Shown: positions 10,071 through 19,131, counted from the first letter of the stretch. The stretch: 64,000 nucleotides of DNA from an uncultured Bacteroidales bacterium (GCA_902799875.1 CADCCH010000004.1:47529-111528); one strand, 5' to 3'. The notes: generated from the letters alone by a model not told the origin. Program-made: numbers and translations.

Positions 10071-10528
10071 TGCGCATCGGAATCATAGGACCGGAGAGCA
10101 CGGGTAAGACCACCCTGGCGAAGGAGATAGCGGAACGCTATCACGGGACTTATGTAGCGGAGTACGCGCGGGAGTTTGTGGAGCGGAAGGGTACGACCGA
10201 AGTGACGTACGAGGAGCTGTGCGAGATAGCGAAGGAGCAGATTAAGGAATTAGAGATTAGGGATGAGGGATTAGTGGTGTATGACACGGAGCTGATCGTG
10301 ACAAAGGTGTGGTTTGACTATGCGTTCGGTCACTGGCCGGAATGGCTGGACGAGGCGATCAAGAAGTACCCGATGGACCTGTATGTGCTGCTCTATCCGG
10401 ATATACCCTGGGTGCCGGACCCGGCACGGAGCAACGGCTCGGATCAGATACGGTTGGAGCTGTTCGAGCGGTACAAAAAAGAGGTGGACGAATTAGGGAT
10501 CGAGTGTTGGATGGTAAAACATAATTAA
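10067..10528 (+). CDS. NadR-like P-loop kinase (ribosylnicotinamide kinase family)
   Basis: A 153-residue P-loop protein resembling the kinase domain of NadR, which phosphorylates nicotinamide riboside in NAD salvage. Walker A is GPESTGKTTL near residue 8. YVAEYAREFVER and the later ARSNGSDQIR region fit the family. It is somewhat shorter than homologues I know, ending soon after the last helix. The segment IKELEIRDEGLVV near residue 60 is encoded by a GGATTAG heptamer tract and looks inserted. The ATG overlaps the sprA stop (ATGATG), suggesting translational coupling. Substrate is inferred from family only. Confidence 0.75.
   Translation: MMRIGIIGPESTGKTTLAKEIAERYHGTYVAEYAREFVERKGTTEVTYEELCEIAKEQIKELEIRDEGLVVYDTELIVTKVWFDYAFGHWPEWLDEAIKKYPMDLYVLLYPDIPWVPDPARSNGSDQIRLELFERYKKEVDELGIECWMVKHN
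10240..10274. repeat. Heptamer tract (GGATTAG-like) x5 in the NadR-like gene
   Basis: Units GATTAAG, GAATTAG, AGATTAG, GGATGAG, GGATTAG run head to tail and are read in frame. Confidence 0.65.
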
Positions 10529-10558
10529 TCCGATATATTAACTTAATTTTTAACGACC

Positions 10559-11920
10559 ATGAGTAATTTCAGTGCACAAGACCTGGAGCAATTACAAGCT
10601 CGCGGGATTTCGGTGGAAAAAGCGGAGGCGCAATTGGAATGTTTCCGTAACGGTTTTCCTGAGTTAGACATTGTAGCACCTGCTTCGACGAAGAAGGGCA
10701 TTCTGGCGCCGAAGCGTGCCGAGCAGGAGGAGTACATCGCTGCGTGGCAGCAGTATCTGAAACAGGGACATAAGATCCTGAAGTTCGTGCCGGCTTCGGG
10801 TGCGGCCAGCCGTATGTTCAAGAACCTGTTCCAGTACCTGGAGGACGGTATCGAGACACCGTTTATTCAGGAGTTTTTGGCGAACAAGGATAAGTTTGCC
10901 TTTGGTCCGCAACTGGCCGGTAAGGAAGGTCAGGAGGCTGTTCGTTACCTGCTCAATGACATGCACTACGGTGAGCTGCCGAAGGGTCTGCTCCTATTCC
11001 ATAAATATCGCGATGGCGCGCGCACGCCTGCGTTAGAGCATCTGGTAGAGAGTGCGCAGTACTGCGTAGCTCCGGCTAAGGCTGGTGAGAAACCGACCGT
11101 TTATCTGCATTTCACGGTAAGTCACGACCATCTGCCGCTCTTCCGTCAGCATATAGCAGAGAACCTGGCTAAGTTTGAGGAGAAATATGGGGTCAAGTAC
11201 GACGTGACGTTCAGTGAGCAGTTGCCGAGTACGGATACGATTGCCGCTAACCCCGACGGAACGCCGTTTAGAACGAAAGACGGTAAGCTCTTGTTCCGAC
11301 CGGGAGGTCACGGTGCGCTGATCGAGAACCTGAATCAGCAGGACGCCGATATCGTGTTCATCAAGAACATTGACAACGTCGTGCCTGATCGTCTGAAGAA
11401 AGACACGATCCGTTACAAACAGATCCTGGCAGGTGTGCTGGTAACCGAGCAGAAACGGGTGTTTGAGGCCCTGAAAGATACGAATCTGAGTGACGAGGAG
11501 CGTGCGAAATTGAATCGTCCTATCCGCGTCTGCGGTGTAGTAAAGAACACAGGAGAGCCGGGCGGTGGTCCGTTCCTGGTTCGCGACGAAGACGGCAGTA
11601 TCAGTTGCCAGATCCTGGAGAGCACGCAGATCAGTGATCCGGAGCTGATGAAGCAGAGTACGCACTTTAATCCGGTGGACCTCGTTTGTGCAATCAAGGA
11701 CTTCGAAGGCAAACCGTTTGACCTGCCGAAGTACGTGGATCCGAAGACGGGCTTTATCTCCAACAAGAGTAAGGACGGTAAGGAACTGTTAGCGCTTGAG
11801 TTACCGGGCTTGTGGAACGGTGCGATGGCGAAGTGGAACACGATCTTCGTAGAGGTACCGGTAAGCACGTTTAACCCGGTGAAGACCGTTAACGATCTCT
11901 TGCGAGAACAACACCAGTAA
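10559..11920 (+). CDS. DUF4301 family protein
   Basis: A 453-residue cytoplasmic protein of the DUF4301 family, which is widespread in Bacteroidota and has no established function that I can state. Recognisable features are the glycine-rich KFVPASGAASRMFK near residue 79, a conserved FRPGGHGALIENL, and VVKNTGEPGGGPF in the C-terminal half. There is no signal peptide or membrane segment. It begins 30 bases after the NadR-like gene, without an obvious own promoter, and ends at a strong hairpin shared with the convergent DUF5020 gene. The glycine-rich motif hints at nucleotide or sugar-phosphate binding, which is only a guess. Confidence 0.8.
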   Translation: MSNFSAQDLEQLQARGISVEKAEAQLECFRNGFPELDIVAPASTKKGILAPKRAEQEEYIAAWQQYLKQGHKILKFVPASGAASRMFKNLFQYLEDGIETPFIQEFLANKDKFAFGPQLAGKEGQEAVRYLLNDMHYGELPKGLLLFHKYRDGARTPALEHLVESAQYCVAPAKAGEKPTVYLHFTVSHDHLPLFRQHIAENLAKFEEKYGVKYDVTFSEQLPSTDTIAANPDGTPFRTKDGKLLFRPGGHGALIENLNQQDADIVFIKNIDNVVPDRLKKDTIRYKQILAGVLVTEQKRVFEALKDTNLSDEERAKLNRPIRVCGVVKNTGEPGGGPFLVRDEDGSISCQILESTQISDPELMKQSTHFNPVDLVCAIKDFEGKPFDLPKYVDPKTGFISNKSKDGKELLALELPGLWNGAMAKWNTIFVEVPVSTFNPVKTVNDLLREQHQ

Positions 11921-11941
11921 AGTTGAAAGTTGAAAGTTGAA
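11921..11941. repeat. Perfect heptamer repeat AGTTGAA x3
   Basis: Three identical 7-bp units start on the first base after the DUF4301 stop codon and run up to the terminator. Confidence 0.85.
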
Positions 11942-11944
11942 AGA

Positions 11945-11972
11945 AATAAGCGCCTCGAAAGGGGCGCTTATT
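11945..11972. terminator. Bidirectional intrinsic terminator
   Basis: AATAAGCGCC and GGCGCTTATT form a 10-bp stem with an 8-base loop, followed by T-rich sequence. It lies between the convergent DUF4301 and DUF5020 genes and could stop transcription from both sides. Confidence 0.8.
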
Positions 11973-11974
11973 GT

Positions 11975-12766
11975 TTAGTCAAACGTCCATTTGATACCGA
12001 GACAGGGGTTGATCATAAAGCCCTTACCGGCAAAGTTGTACGAGAATTCGATCTCCGTACCGATATTCAGATTAGGGCACTTAAACCATCGTCCGACGTT
12101 GTACCACAGTTGAGGTTCAGAGAGCAGCACCAGCGATTGTTGGCCACCCATTTTCTCACCCCAGAGATCCAGGAAACCCGAGAAACGCAGACCCGGTGCG
12201 GTACAGAAATCATCGCAGCCCCAGACGAAAGTGAACTGGAGCGGCGCTTTGTTGTGGATCCCGTTGCCGTCACTGAGGATGTACTTGTAGAGCAACTCGA
12301 GGTTGAAGATGTTCTTGTAATCCTTGGTGTGCAGACAGTAGTTGAGTCCGACCAGCGCCGCATGGTGGATACCGTATCCGCCGAGGTCACCGTTAGGTCC
12401 CTTGTAAAGCCCTAAACCACCGTTGTACTCCACTTGTACACTGAGGTCACGAGCCGCAGTTTGCTGCCAGAAATTGAGGCAACGGGCAATCTCTCCGTAC
12501 GCCATGAAGGGCGTGTTCTTGGGGTCGTTGGGGTGAATATTATAATCAAAATCCACGAACGCAAAGGTACTACCCCAGGGGTCGGCATAGAAGAGCTCGA
12601 GTGTCGTCGTGACACGATTGGTACGCTGATTCGGCAGGGCCGTGCCTAAAGAACCGAAATCGTAGTAGATCTGCAGGTTGGTGCCGGCAGATAAAGGCGA
12701 AAGGTGAAAGGTGAAAGGTGAAAGGAACAGCACCGTCACCAAGGCTATTTGGATGGAGCGTTTCAT
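11975..12766 (-). CDS. DUF5020 family outer-membrane protein
   Basis: A 263-residue exported protein of the DUF5020 type, probably a small outer-membrane beta-barrel with some likeness to Tsx nucleoside channels. A signal peptide (about 1-27) precedes strands rich in aromatic residues: LQIYYDFG near the mature start, FAFVDFDYN, QPQLWYNVG-like segments, and the terminal strand ending GIKWTFD. The ligand is unknown. The signal peptide is odd: its middle (SPFTFHLSPLSA) comes from a GAAAGGT heptamer tract. ATG at 12766 comes one base after the stop of the nuclease gene upstream, so the two form an operon. Nuclease plus possible nucleoside channel suggests nucleic-acid scavenging (inference). Confidence 0.7.
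   Translation of the reverse strand: MKRSIQIALVTVLFLSPFTFHLSPLSAGTNLQIYYDFGSLGTALPNQRTNRVTTTLELFYADPWGSTFAFVDFDYNIHPNDPKNTPFMAYGEIARCLNFWQQTAARDLSVQVEYNGGLGLYKGPNGDLGGYGIHHAALVGLNYCLHTKDYKNIFNLELLYKYILSDGNGIHNKAPLQFTFVWGCDDFCTAPGLRFSGFLDLWGEKMGGQQSLVLLSEPQLWYNVGRWFKCPNLNIGTEIEFSYNFAGKGFMINPCLGIKWTFD
12692..12726. repeat. Heptamer tract GAAAGGT x5 in a signal-peptide region
   Basis: Units TAAAGGC, GAAAGGT x3, GAAAGGA. The tract encodes the hydrophobic part and end of the DUF5020 signal peptide on the minus strand. Confidence 0.85.
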
Positions 12767-12767
12767 A

Positions 12768-13565
12768 CTACTTGTATATCTCGTTAAGCAGTTGCGCCAG
12801 ACGGATGCCGGCGATGTAGAGTTGACGCTCCATCGGCTCGTGCCAGCGATAGATATAATGGTAGGTATTGCCGTCCCAGGTCTGCTGGTAAGCATAGATC
12901 TCTTCGGTCAGATGGTAGGTGAGCAGCAACAACTCCCGATCGGAGGCCTGCTCGATAGCGGCCCGTTCCGCACCGTACCGGTCCTCAAGCATCTGTGCGT
13001 ACTCGGTGAATGAGTAACCCTGCGAGTCGATGAGGCGCTCGTCCCAGACGTTGTGGAGGTTGGTGTTGTGACCAAACCATTTCATCTTCACTGCATTACC
13101 ACCCTTGTCGTCCATGTGCGCCATGTGCATCGGGCAATAGCGGTCGCCGGAGAGATGGATGATGAAGCGCATGGTATGCGCATTTATGATTTCAGATTTT
13201 TGATTTTTGATTTCCAATTGCAGGCTGTCCAGCGCCCGGAAGAGGTTGCCACCTTCGGTGGGATAATGAATCAGGGCGTCGGCAATAAGGCTGTCCGGAA
13301 GACCTCCGTCAAAATCCTGGTAGTGCCAGCCGGTCTTGATGGACTGCGGGTAGATGGTGTCGGACTTGATCTCGTCCGGCCAGTTGGCCCAGTAGATGAT
13401 ACCTCGCGTACCCAGCGCCGAATCCACCTGTTTCTTGGCTTTCTTCGTCAGATGATCGTATGCGATCTTCGCAATGATACGGTGTCCTTCCTGACCCCAA
13501 GAGAAAGCCGGCAACGAGTAGCCGAGAAGACCTATAAAGAGGATAAAGAAAACTGTCTTTTTCAT
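12768..13565 (-). CDS. S1/P1-type zinc nuclease
   Basis: A 265-residue exported nuclease of the S1/P1 family, which cleaves single-stranded DNA or RNA using a three-zinc cluster. After a signal peptide (1-22) the predicted mature N-terminus is Trp23, a zinc ligand in this family, followed by GQEGH (His28). ANWPDEI, HLSGDRYCPMHMAHMDDKGG and LHNVWDERLI carry the other Asp/His ligands. A helix at about 117-128 (LEIKNQKSEIIN) is encoded by a heptamer tract and lies just before the conserved HTMRFIIHLSGD. It is the first gene of the minus-strand pair with DUF5020, driven by one arm of a divergent promoter. Confidence 0.88.
   Translation of the reverse strand: MKKTVFFILFIGLLGYSLPAFSWGQEGHRIIAKIAYDHLTKKAKKQVDSALGTRGIIYWANWPDEIKSDTIYPQSIKTGWHYQDFDGGLPDSLIADALIHYPTEGGNLFRALDSLQLEIKNQKSEIINAHTMRFIIHLSGDRYCPMHMAHMDDKGGNAVKMKWFGHNTNLHNVWDERLIDSQGYSFTEYAQMLEDRYGAERAAIEQASDRELLLLTYHLTEEIYAYQQTWDGNTYHYIYRWHEPMERQLYIAGIRLAQLLNEIYK
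13187..13214. repeat. Heptamer tract TGATTTT-like x4 in the S1/P1 nuclease
   Basis: Units TGATTTC, AGATTTT, TGATTTT, TGATTTC. Read on the minus strand they encode the in-frame segment LEIKNQKSEI. Confidence 0.75.
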
Positions 13566-13584
13566 GATAGTGTCATTTTGCGTG

Positions 13585-13632
13585 CAAAATTACGAAAAAA
13601 TTTGCATATATCAAAATAATTTTGTAATTTTG
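13585..13632. promoter_or_regulatory. Interleaved divergent promoter pair (nuclease / thrS)
   Basis: Minus strand: -7 TAATTTTG at 13585-13592 and -33 TTTG at 13612-13615. Plus strand: -33 TTTG at 13601-13604 and -7 TAATTTTG at 13625-13632. Each -33 box lies inside the spacer of the other promoter, so two polymerases cannot bind at once. The total span is 48 bp. Confidence 0.8.
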
Positions 13633-13661
13633 CACCCAAATTTGAAAAATAATACATAATT

Positions 13662-15470
13662 ATGATAAAAGTACAATATCAAGACGGAAGTATTCAGGCT
13701 TTTGAGTGGGAAGATGAGCAAGCGAAACATGCGTTTTGGCATACGAGTTCGCACTTGATGGCCGAGGCTTTGCAGGAGTTGTATCCGGGTATCCAATTCG
13801 GTATCGGTCCTGCGATCGAGAACGGATTTTACTACGACGTGATGCCCCCTGAGGGCGTGGTGATCAACGACGAGTGCTTTGCTGCGATCGAAGAGAAGAT
13901 GATGGAGCTGCGGGCGAAGAAAGAGTCCGTTGTTCGTGCCGAGATCTCGAAAGCCGACGCGATGAAAGCGTTTGGAGAGGCGGGTCAGAGCTATAAGTGT
14001 GAGTTGATCTCGGAGCTGGAGGACGGCAAGATCACGACCTATACCCAGGGTAACTTCACGGACCTCTGCAAGGGTCCGCACTTGCTGAGTACGGGTGACA
14101 TCAAGGCGGTCAAAGTGCTGTCCTGCTCGGCGGCTTACTGGCGCGGGGATGAGAAACGCCCGATGATGACGCGTATCTATGCCATCTCGTTCCCCAAACG
14201 CTCGATGCTGGATGAGTACCTGGCGTTGCTGGAGGAGGCTAAGAAACGCGACCACCGTAAGATCGGTAAGGACCTCGAGCTGTTTATGTTCAGCGACATG
14301 GTCGGTAAAGGTCTGCCGATCTGGCTGCCGAAGGGCACGGCGCTGCGTCTGCGTCTGGAGGATTTCCTCAAGAAGATCCAGAAACGATACGGATACCAGC
14401 AAGTGATCACCCCGCATATCGGCTCCAAACAGCTGTATATGACTTCCGGGCACTGGGACCACTACGGTAAGGACTCGTTCCAGCCGATTACCACGCCGGA
14501 AGAGGGCGAGGTCTATATGCTGAAACCGATGAACTGCCCTCACCACTGCGCGATCTACAAGAACAGCCCGAAGAGCTACAAGGACCTGCCTTTCCGCTGC
14601 GCGGAGTTCGGTACCGTCTATCGTTACGAGCAAAGTGGTGAGCTGCACGGTCTCACGCGCGTGCGTTCCTTTACTCAAGATGACGCGCATATCTTCTGCC
14701 GTCAGGACCAAGTGAAACAGGAGTTCATCCGCGTCATGGAGATCATCAATATCATCTTCAAGGCCCTTAATTTCGAGAACTACGAGGCACAGATTTCGCT
14801 CCGTGACCCCAATAATCACGAGAAATACGTAGGTTCCGATGAGATCTGGGAGCACGCAGAGAACGCGATCCGTGAGGCTTGTCGCGAGATGAATCTGCCG
14901 GCACGTGAGGAGACCGGTGAGGCGGCATTCTATGGACCGAAGTTGGACTTCATGGTGAAGGACGCACTCGGTCGTCGTTGGCAACTCGGTACGATTCAGG
15001 TGGACTATAACCTGCCGGAGCGTTTTGAACTCGAATATACGGGTGAAGACAATCAGAAACATCGTCCGGTGATGATCCACCGTGCGCCGTTTGGTTCGAT
15101 GGAGCGTTTCGTAGCCGTTCTCATCGAGCACACGGCGGGTAAGTTCCCGCTCTGGCTGACGCCGGACCAAGCTGTCGTGCTGCCGATCTCGGAGAAGAGC
15201 AACGAGTACGCGTGGAAGGTGAAAGAGATGCTCGAAGCACAAGATGTACGTGTCATCGTAGATGACCGTAACGAGAAACTCGGACGTAAGATCCGTGACA
15301 ATGAGTTGAAGCGTATTCCGTTTATGCTGATTGTCGGTGAGAAAGAGGCCGAAGAGGGACGCGTCAGTGTTCGTCAGCAAGGTGGCGGTGAGGCAAATGG
15401 TTCGATGACCATTCAGGAGTTCGCCGACTTTGTCAACAACACCGTCAAAGAGCAGATGTCTGCCTTCTAA
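13662..15470 (+). CDS. thrS: Threonine--tRNA ligase lacking most of the TGS domain
   Basis: Charges tRNA-Thr. The 602-residue protein has the N2 editing domain ([24 protein letters not shown]), class II motif 2 ([19 protein letters not shown]), the zinc-site Cys in MNCPHHC, motif 3 ([13 protein letters not shown]) and the C-terminal anticodon-binding domain. Bacteroidota homologues are about 645 residues. Here the first 14 residues ([14 protein letters not shown]) match the start of a TGS domain, but the text then jumps to [13 protein letters not shown], the start of N2, so about 45 residues are missing in frame. No upstream start restores them. The catalytic core looks intact. The gene overlaps the end of the convergent SpoU methylase by 26 bases. 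Confidence 0.95.
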   Translation: MIKVQYQDGSIQAFEWEDEQAKHAFWHTSSHLMAEALQELYPGIQFGIGPAIENGFYYDVMPPEGVVINDECFAAIEEKMMELRAKKESVVRAEISKADAMKAFGEAGQSYKCELISELEDGKITTYTQGNFTDLCKGPHLLSTGDIKAVKVLSCSAAYWRGDEKRPMMTRIYAISFPKRSMLDEYLALLEEAKKRDHRKIGKDLELFMFSDMVGKGLPIWLPKGTALRLRLEDFLKKIQKRYGYQQVITPHIGSKQLYMTSGHWDHYGKDSFQPITTPEEGEVYMLKPMNCPHHCAIYKNSPKSYKDLPFRCAEFGTVYRYEQSGELHGLTRVRSFTQDDAHIFCRQDQVKQEFIRVMEIINIIFKALNFENYEAQISLRDPNNHEKYVGSDEIWEHAENAIREACREMNLPAREETGEAAFYGPKLDFMVKDALGRRWQLGTIQVDYNLPERFELEYTGEDNQKHRPVMIHRAPFGSMERFVAVLIEHTAGKFPLWLTPDQAVVLPISEKSNEYAWKVKEMLEAQDVRVIVDDRNEKLGRKIRDNELKRIPFMLIVGEKEAEEGRVSVRQQGGGEANGSMTIQEFADFVNNTVKEQMSAF

Positions 15471-16203
15471 ATTCCGATAGAACAATCGCTGTTGCAATAG
15501 AAACGTTGAGGCTTTCTGAAGTCTCAGCGTTTTTTGGATAGGAAGGGATACGAATCGGATGTGTGACGAGGGTGCGGACGGCTGGGGAGATGCCGTTGCC
15601 CTCATTGCCCATGACGATGATAGACGGGATCTCGTGATCACGTGATGACGAGATGACGTCGTACATGTCGCGTCCGTCGAGGAGGGTGCCATAAATTCTG
15701 ATGTCTGATGTTTGATGTTTGATGTCTGAGAGCCAGGAGGGCAGGTCCACGTAGTGGACACGAACGCGGGAGAGGGCACCCATAGTGGCTTGAACGACCT
15801 TGGGATTATAGCAGTCCGCCGTATCGAGGGAACAGAAGATATCATGGACACCATACCAATCGCAAGTCCGGATAATTGTGCCCAAATTGCCGGGATCCTG
15901 GACGGCGTCAAGAGCCAGGAGTAAATCGGAGTATTCGGAATAATCGGAATATTCGGAATATTCTGATTTTTTAAAGACTCCGATGACGCCTTGCGGGTTC
16001 TTCAGACCCGACATCTGCTCGATCTCGGTGCGGGTGGCGTTTTCGCCCTCGCGGTAGAGGTGAACGAGCTCAAAAGATTTGGTGAGTTCAGCCACACATT
16101 TCTCCCCTTCTGCCACAAACAGACCGAGTTCGTCACGAAACTTCTTGAGTTGCAACGAGCGCACAAATTTAACTTGAGCCTTCGATATTTTCTCCATTTT
16201 CAT
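15445..16203 (-). CDS. SpoU-family (TrmH-like) rRNA 2'-O-methyltransferase
   Basis: A 252-residue SPOUT methyltransferase that would methylate a ribose 2'-OH in rRNA or tRNA with S-adenosylmethionine. The N-terminal substrate-binding part ([24 protein letters not shown]) is followed by motif 1 [11 protein letters not shown] (about 102-112), motif 2 MGNEGNGIS and motif 3 [10 protein letters not shown], which form the knot. Three repeat tracts break into it: (SEY/SDY)n at about 80-93, [11 protein letters not shown] in the middle, and ISSSRDHE just before motif 2. The promoter places transcription start close to 16210, so ATG 16203 would have a very short leader. ATG 16197 is the alternative. 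Confidence 0.87.
   Translation of the reverse strand: MKMEKISKAQVKFVRSLQLKKFRDELGLFVAEGEKCVAELTKSFELVHLYREGENATRTEIEQMSGLKNPQGVIGVFKKSEYSEYSDYSEYSDLLLALDAVQDPGNLGTIIRTCDWYGVHDIFCSLDTADCYNPKVVQATMGALSRVRVHYVDLPSWLSDIKHQTSDIRIYGTLLDGRDMYDVISSSRDHEIPSIIVMGNEGNGISPAVRTLVTHPIRIPSYPKNAETSESLNVSIATAIVLSEFRRQTSAL
15625..15656. repeat. Octamer tract CGTGATCA-like x4
   Basis: Units CGGGATCT, CGTGATCA, CGTGATGA, CGAGATGA, in frame in the SpoU methylase just before motif 2. Confidence 0.65.
15697..15731. repeat. Heptamer tract TCTGATG/TTTGATG x5
   Basis: Units TCTGATG x2, TTTGATG x2, TCTGAGA. On the coding strand this is CAGACAT/CAAACAT and encodes [10 protein letters not shown] in the SpoU methylase. 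Confidence 0.8.
15924..15968. repeat. Nonamer tract AATCGGAAT/ATTCGGAAT x5
   Basis: Five 9-bp units in frame in the SpoU methylase give alternating SEY/SDY tripeptides. The unit is close to those at 18439 and 49686. Confidence 0.85.
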
Positions 16204-16215
16204 TGAATTTTTGCG

Positions 16216-16263
16216 CAAAATTACGTTTTTTTTTGCATATATGCAAATTTTTTAGTACTTTTG
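16216..16263. promoter_or_regulatory. Interleaved divergent promoter pair (SpoU methylase / tamL)
   Basis: Minus: -7 TAATTTTG at 16216-16223, -33 TTTG at 16244-16247. Plus: -33 TTTG at 16232-16235, -7 TACTTTTG at 16256-16263. Both spacers are 20 bases and the whole unit spans 48 bp. The centre TTTGCATATATGCAAA is a perfect palindrome. Confidence 0.85.
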
Positions 16264-16273
16264 CACGCTAAAT

Positions 16274-18436
16274 ATGCGGAATAAGGTCATCATATTGCTT
16301 GTAGCGGTGCTGTTTTGTGCCTGCAACACGACGAAATTCGTGCCGCAGGACCAGTGTCTGCTGTACAAGGCGCATGTCAAGTGTGTAGATGACCCGACGG
16401 TGTCCACTTCGGACCTCCGCAACTACTTGCGTCAGCGGCAGAACACGGAGATCTTCGGGTTCTGGAAATTGCAATTGCATATCTACAACACCGCCCCGAG
16501 TGACACCACGACCAAGACCAAAAAGACCCTGCAACGGAATGCGTTTAAGATGGGTGAGGCGCCTGTTATCTACGATGAGGAGCAGACCAGTGCCAGCATG
16601 CAGCAGTTGCGCCAACAGATGAATAACATGGGTTATTTTCAGGCTACGGTGGACACGGTCAAGACCGTCAAGAACCGCAAGGTGGATATCACCTATCTCG
16701 TCACGGCGCACCAACCCTACACGATTCGTTCGTACGAGGTGGATATCCCGGAAGACGAGGCGATTCGGCAGATTGCCAGCAGCGAACAGTGCCTGATCAA
16801 ACCCGGGGAACAGTTCAACACCCAGACCATGGACGCGGAGCGCGAACGAATTGCGAAAGCGGTGCGGAACATGGGGTATTTCTACTACGAGAAATCGATG
16901 TTGGAGTTCACGGCCGACAGCTCGCTCAACTCGCACGAGGTGGACCTGCGTATCCATGCCGCGCCGTACATCACGCATCTGGATTCGGCGGCGCTGGCTA
17001 AGCTGCGCACCCGCTTCTATATCAACGAGATCACGTACAAAATGGACAAGCCCTTCCTGCGGAAGAACACCTTACGTCGTGCCTGTCGGTTCAAGAAAGG
17101 TGAGCGGTACGCAGAGTGGCGTGTGGAACGCACGTACGCGCGGATGAACGCACTCGCGCCGGTCAAGTACGTGGATATAGCGTTCACACCGGTGGGTGAC
17201 TCCCTACTCGACTGCGCGATCACGATCTCCAAGGGTCGTCAGCACTCGGTGGCCATCGAGGCGGAGGGTACGTACAGTGCCGGAGACTGGGGTGTAGCAG
17301 CGGGTGTCAACTACAGCAACAAGAATATCTTCCGCGGTGCGGAGGTGTTCACCATCGGCGCGCGTGCTTCGCACGAATGGCGTGCCTCGAATGGCAGTCG
17401 GGCTATTGAGGCCAAGGCGGAAGCAGGTCTGCTCTTCCCCTCGAACGTCAAGATCAATGCGGCCTTCAATTATCAGCAGCGCCCGGACGAGTACACGCGT
17501 ATGATGAGTAACGCCAGCCTCAGCTATATCGTCCATAAACCCGGTAGCCGCTGGACGCATCAGTTTGATTTTATCGATATCAACTATATCTACGTGCCCT
17601 GGATGTCGCAGGAGTTCGTCAACCGCTTCCTCAACCGCTCCTCGATCTTGGTGGCCAGTTATGAGGACCATTTCATCCTCGATTGGAGTTATTTGGCTAC
17701 TTTCACGACCTATAATGCCCGTCGTCCCAATCGCTCGTATGTGCAACTGGCCTTACGCGGTGAGACGGCCGGCAACGCCCTCTATGCACTGAGTCAAGTA
17801 GTGAACCTCTCGGCAGACGAGGCGGGACACAAGATGCTCTGGCGGATCCCGTTCTCGCAGTACGCCAAAGGGGACATCAACTTCACCTGTCACGGTATCT
17901 TCAACCCCAAGCATCGTCTGGTGACCCACCTGGGTCTGGGTGTAGCGCTACCGTACCTGAATGCAGACGTGATCCCGTTTGAGAAACGTTATTTTGCGGG
18001 TGGTTCGAATGGTATCCGCGGCTGGCAGGCACGAACGCTGGGACCCGGTGCTTTTGCGGGGGTCAATGGGGCCATCATCTATGACCTGCAGGTGGGCGAT
18101 ATCAAGTTGGATATGAACCTCGAGTACCGCTTTAAGGTGCTGTCGTTCCTGGAGTTGGCGGCCTTCCTGGACGCAGGAAACATCTGGACGATCCGCGAGT
18201 ATGACTCCCAACCAGGGGGTATGTTTTACTGGGATCAGTTCTACAAACAGATCGCCTGGAGTTACGGCGTGGGTGTACGTTTTGACCTGTCGCTGTTCAT
18301 CTTCCGCGTCGATTTCGGTGTCAAACTGCACGACCCGAGTCGTCTTTGGGAAGGCAAGCAATGGAGAACGGTCGAGAACGGCTTAGGTTGGAAACGCGAT
18401 ATGACCTTCCACTTTGCGATCGGTTACCCGTTCTGA
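16274..18436 (+). CDS. tamL: TamL/BamA-like outer-membrane assembly lipoprotein
   Basis: A 720-residue Omp85-superfamily protein, the lipoprotein TamA variant of Bacteroidota (TamL), which takes part in outer-membrane protein assembly or lipid transport. The N-terminus has a lipoprotein signal with Cys17 (VAVLFCAC), then POTRA-like repeats over about 25-330 (NNMGYFQATVDT, VRNMGYFYYEK) and a C-terminal 16-strand barrel with GGSNGIRGWQARTLGPG (Omp85 lid-loop motif) and a terminal strand ending FHFAIGYPF. ATG 16274 lies just below a strong promoter. It heads a run through rnhB, sppA, lpxK, the MsbA-like gene and mnmA. Confidence 0.88.
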   Translation: MRNKVIILLVAVLFCACNTTKFVPQDQCLLYKAHVKCVDDPTVSTSDLRNYLRQRQNTEIFGFWKLQLHIYNTAPSDTTTKTKKTLQRNAFKMGEAPVIYDEEQTSASMQQLRQQMNNMGYFQATVDTVKTVKNRKVDITYLVTAHQPYTIRSYEVDIPEDEAIRQIASSEQCLIKPGEQFNTQTMDAERERIAKAVRNMGYFYYEKSMLEFTADSSLNSHEVDLRIHAAPYITHLDSAALAKLRTRFYINEITYKMDKPFLRKNTLRRACRFKKGERYAEWRVERTYARMNALAPVKYVDIAFTPVGDSLLDCAITISKGRQHSVAIEAEGTYSAGDWGVAAGVNYSNKNIFRGAEVFTIGARASHEWRASNGSRAIEAKAEAGLLFPSNVKINAAFNYQQRPDEYTRMMSNASLSYIVHKPGSRWTHQFDFIDINYIYVPWMSQEFVNRFLNRSSILVASYEDHFILDWSYLATFTTYNARRPNRSYVQLALRGETAGNALYALSQVVNLSADEAGHKMLWRIPFSQYAKGDINFTCHGIFNPKHRLVTHLGLGVALPYLNADVIPFEKRYFAGGSNGIRGWQARTLGPGAFAGVNGAIIYDLQVGDIKLDMNLEYRFKVLSFLELAAFLDAGNIWTIREYDSQPGGMFYWDQFYKQIAWSYGVGVRFDLSLFIFRVDFGVKLHDPSRLWEGKQWRTVENGLGWKRDMTFHFAIGYPF

Positions 18437-18438
18437 TT

Positions 18439-18465
18439 AATCCGAATAATCCGAATAATCCGAAT
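18439..18465. repeat. Perfect nonamer repeat AATCCGAAT x3 at the rnhB start
   Basis: Three identical 9-bp units fill the tamL-rnhB junction. The ATG of rnhB (18464-18466) begins on the last two bases of the third unit. Confidence 0.88.
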
Positions 18466-19078
18466 GTTAAAGACTCAGATGATATCAGGGCTAATCGAAG
18501 CCGGGTGTGACGAGGCGGGACGAGGACCGTTAGCAGGATCGGTGTTCTGCGCGGCAGTCATCCTCGATCCGGAGCGGGTGAAAGCGATCCCGGAGTTTGC
18601 CTGGCTCAATGACTCCAAGCAACTGACGGAGAAACAACGGGAGGCCCTCAGACCGGTCATCGAACGCGAGGCGGTCAGTTGGGCAGTGGTCGAGGTGACT
18701 GCAGAGGAGATCGACCAACGTAACATCCTGCAGTGCTCCATCATCGGCATGCAGCGGGCGCTGGATAAGCTTACGGTGCGACCCCAACATATCCTCGTGG
18801 ACGGCAACAAATGGAAACCCTACGTGCCGGAAGGAGAGTTACTCGAGATACCGGCCACGACGGTCGTTCACGGTGACGCCACCTATATGTCGATAGCCGC
18901 AGCAAGCGTGCTGGCCAAGACCTACCGGGACGACTACATGCTACGTCTGCACGAGCAGTACCCGCAGTACGGCTGGGACAGCAACAAAGGCTACCCCACC
19001 GCCGCGCACTACGAAGCAATCCAAAAATACGGCATAACGCCGTATCACAGGTTGAGTTTCAACCTGAAAACCTCATGA
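18464..19078 (+). CDS. rnhB: Ribonuclease HII
   Basis: RNase HII removes ribonucleotides and RNA primers from RNA-DNA hybrids. The 204-residue protein shows the type 2 signature GCDEAGRGPLAG with catalytic Asp16 and Glu17, a further acid in ILVDGNKW, the DATYMSIAAASVLAKTYRD block, and WDSNKGYPTAAHYEAI near the C-terminus. Length is normal. The start codon is formed partly by the upstream AATCCGAAT repeat. Translation probably begins at this ATG, although MISGLIEAGCDEAG a few codons in is an alternative start. Confidence 0.95.
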   Translation: MLKTQMISGLIEAGCDEAGRGPLAGSVFCAAVILDPERVKAIPEFAWLNDSKQLTEKQREALRPVIEREAVSWAVVEVTAEEIDQRNILQCSIIGMQRALDKLTVRPQHILVDGNKWKPYVPEGELLEIPATTVVHGDATYMSIAAASVLAKTYRDDYMLRLHEQYPQYGWDSNKGYPTAAHYEAIQKYGITPYHRLSFNLKTS

Positions 19079-19106
19079 TCCCGTGATAACGTGATCCCGT
19101 GATAAC
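19075..19106. repeat. Octamer repeat GTGATCCC/GTGATAAC x4
   Basis: Units ATGATCCC, GTGATAAC, GTGATCCC, GTGATAAC occupy the rnhB-sppA junction, and the rnhB stop TGA (19076-19078) lies inside the first unit. Confidence 0.82.
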
Positions 19107-19131
19107 GAAAAAAACTAAAAAACCAAACAAT

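Noticed and set aside
13611..15911. Open frame of 766 codons on the minus strand across thrS
   Set aside because: It is antisense to a clear ThrRS, has no recognisable motif, and arises from the codon bias of the sense gene.
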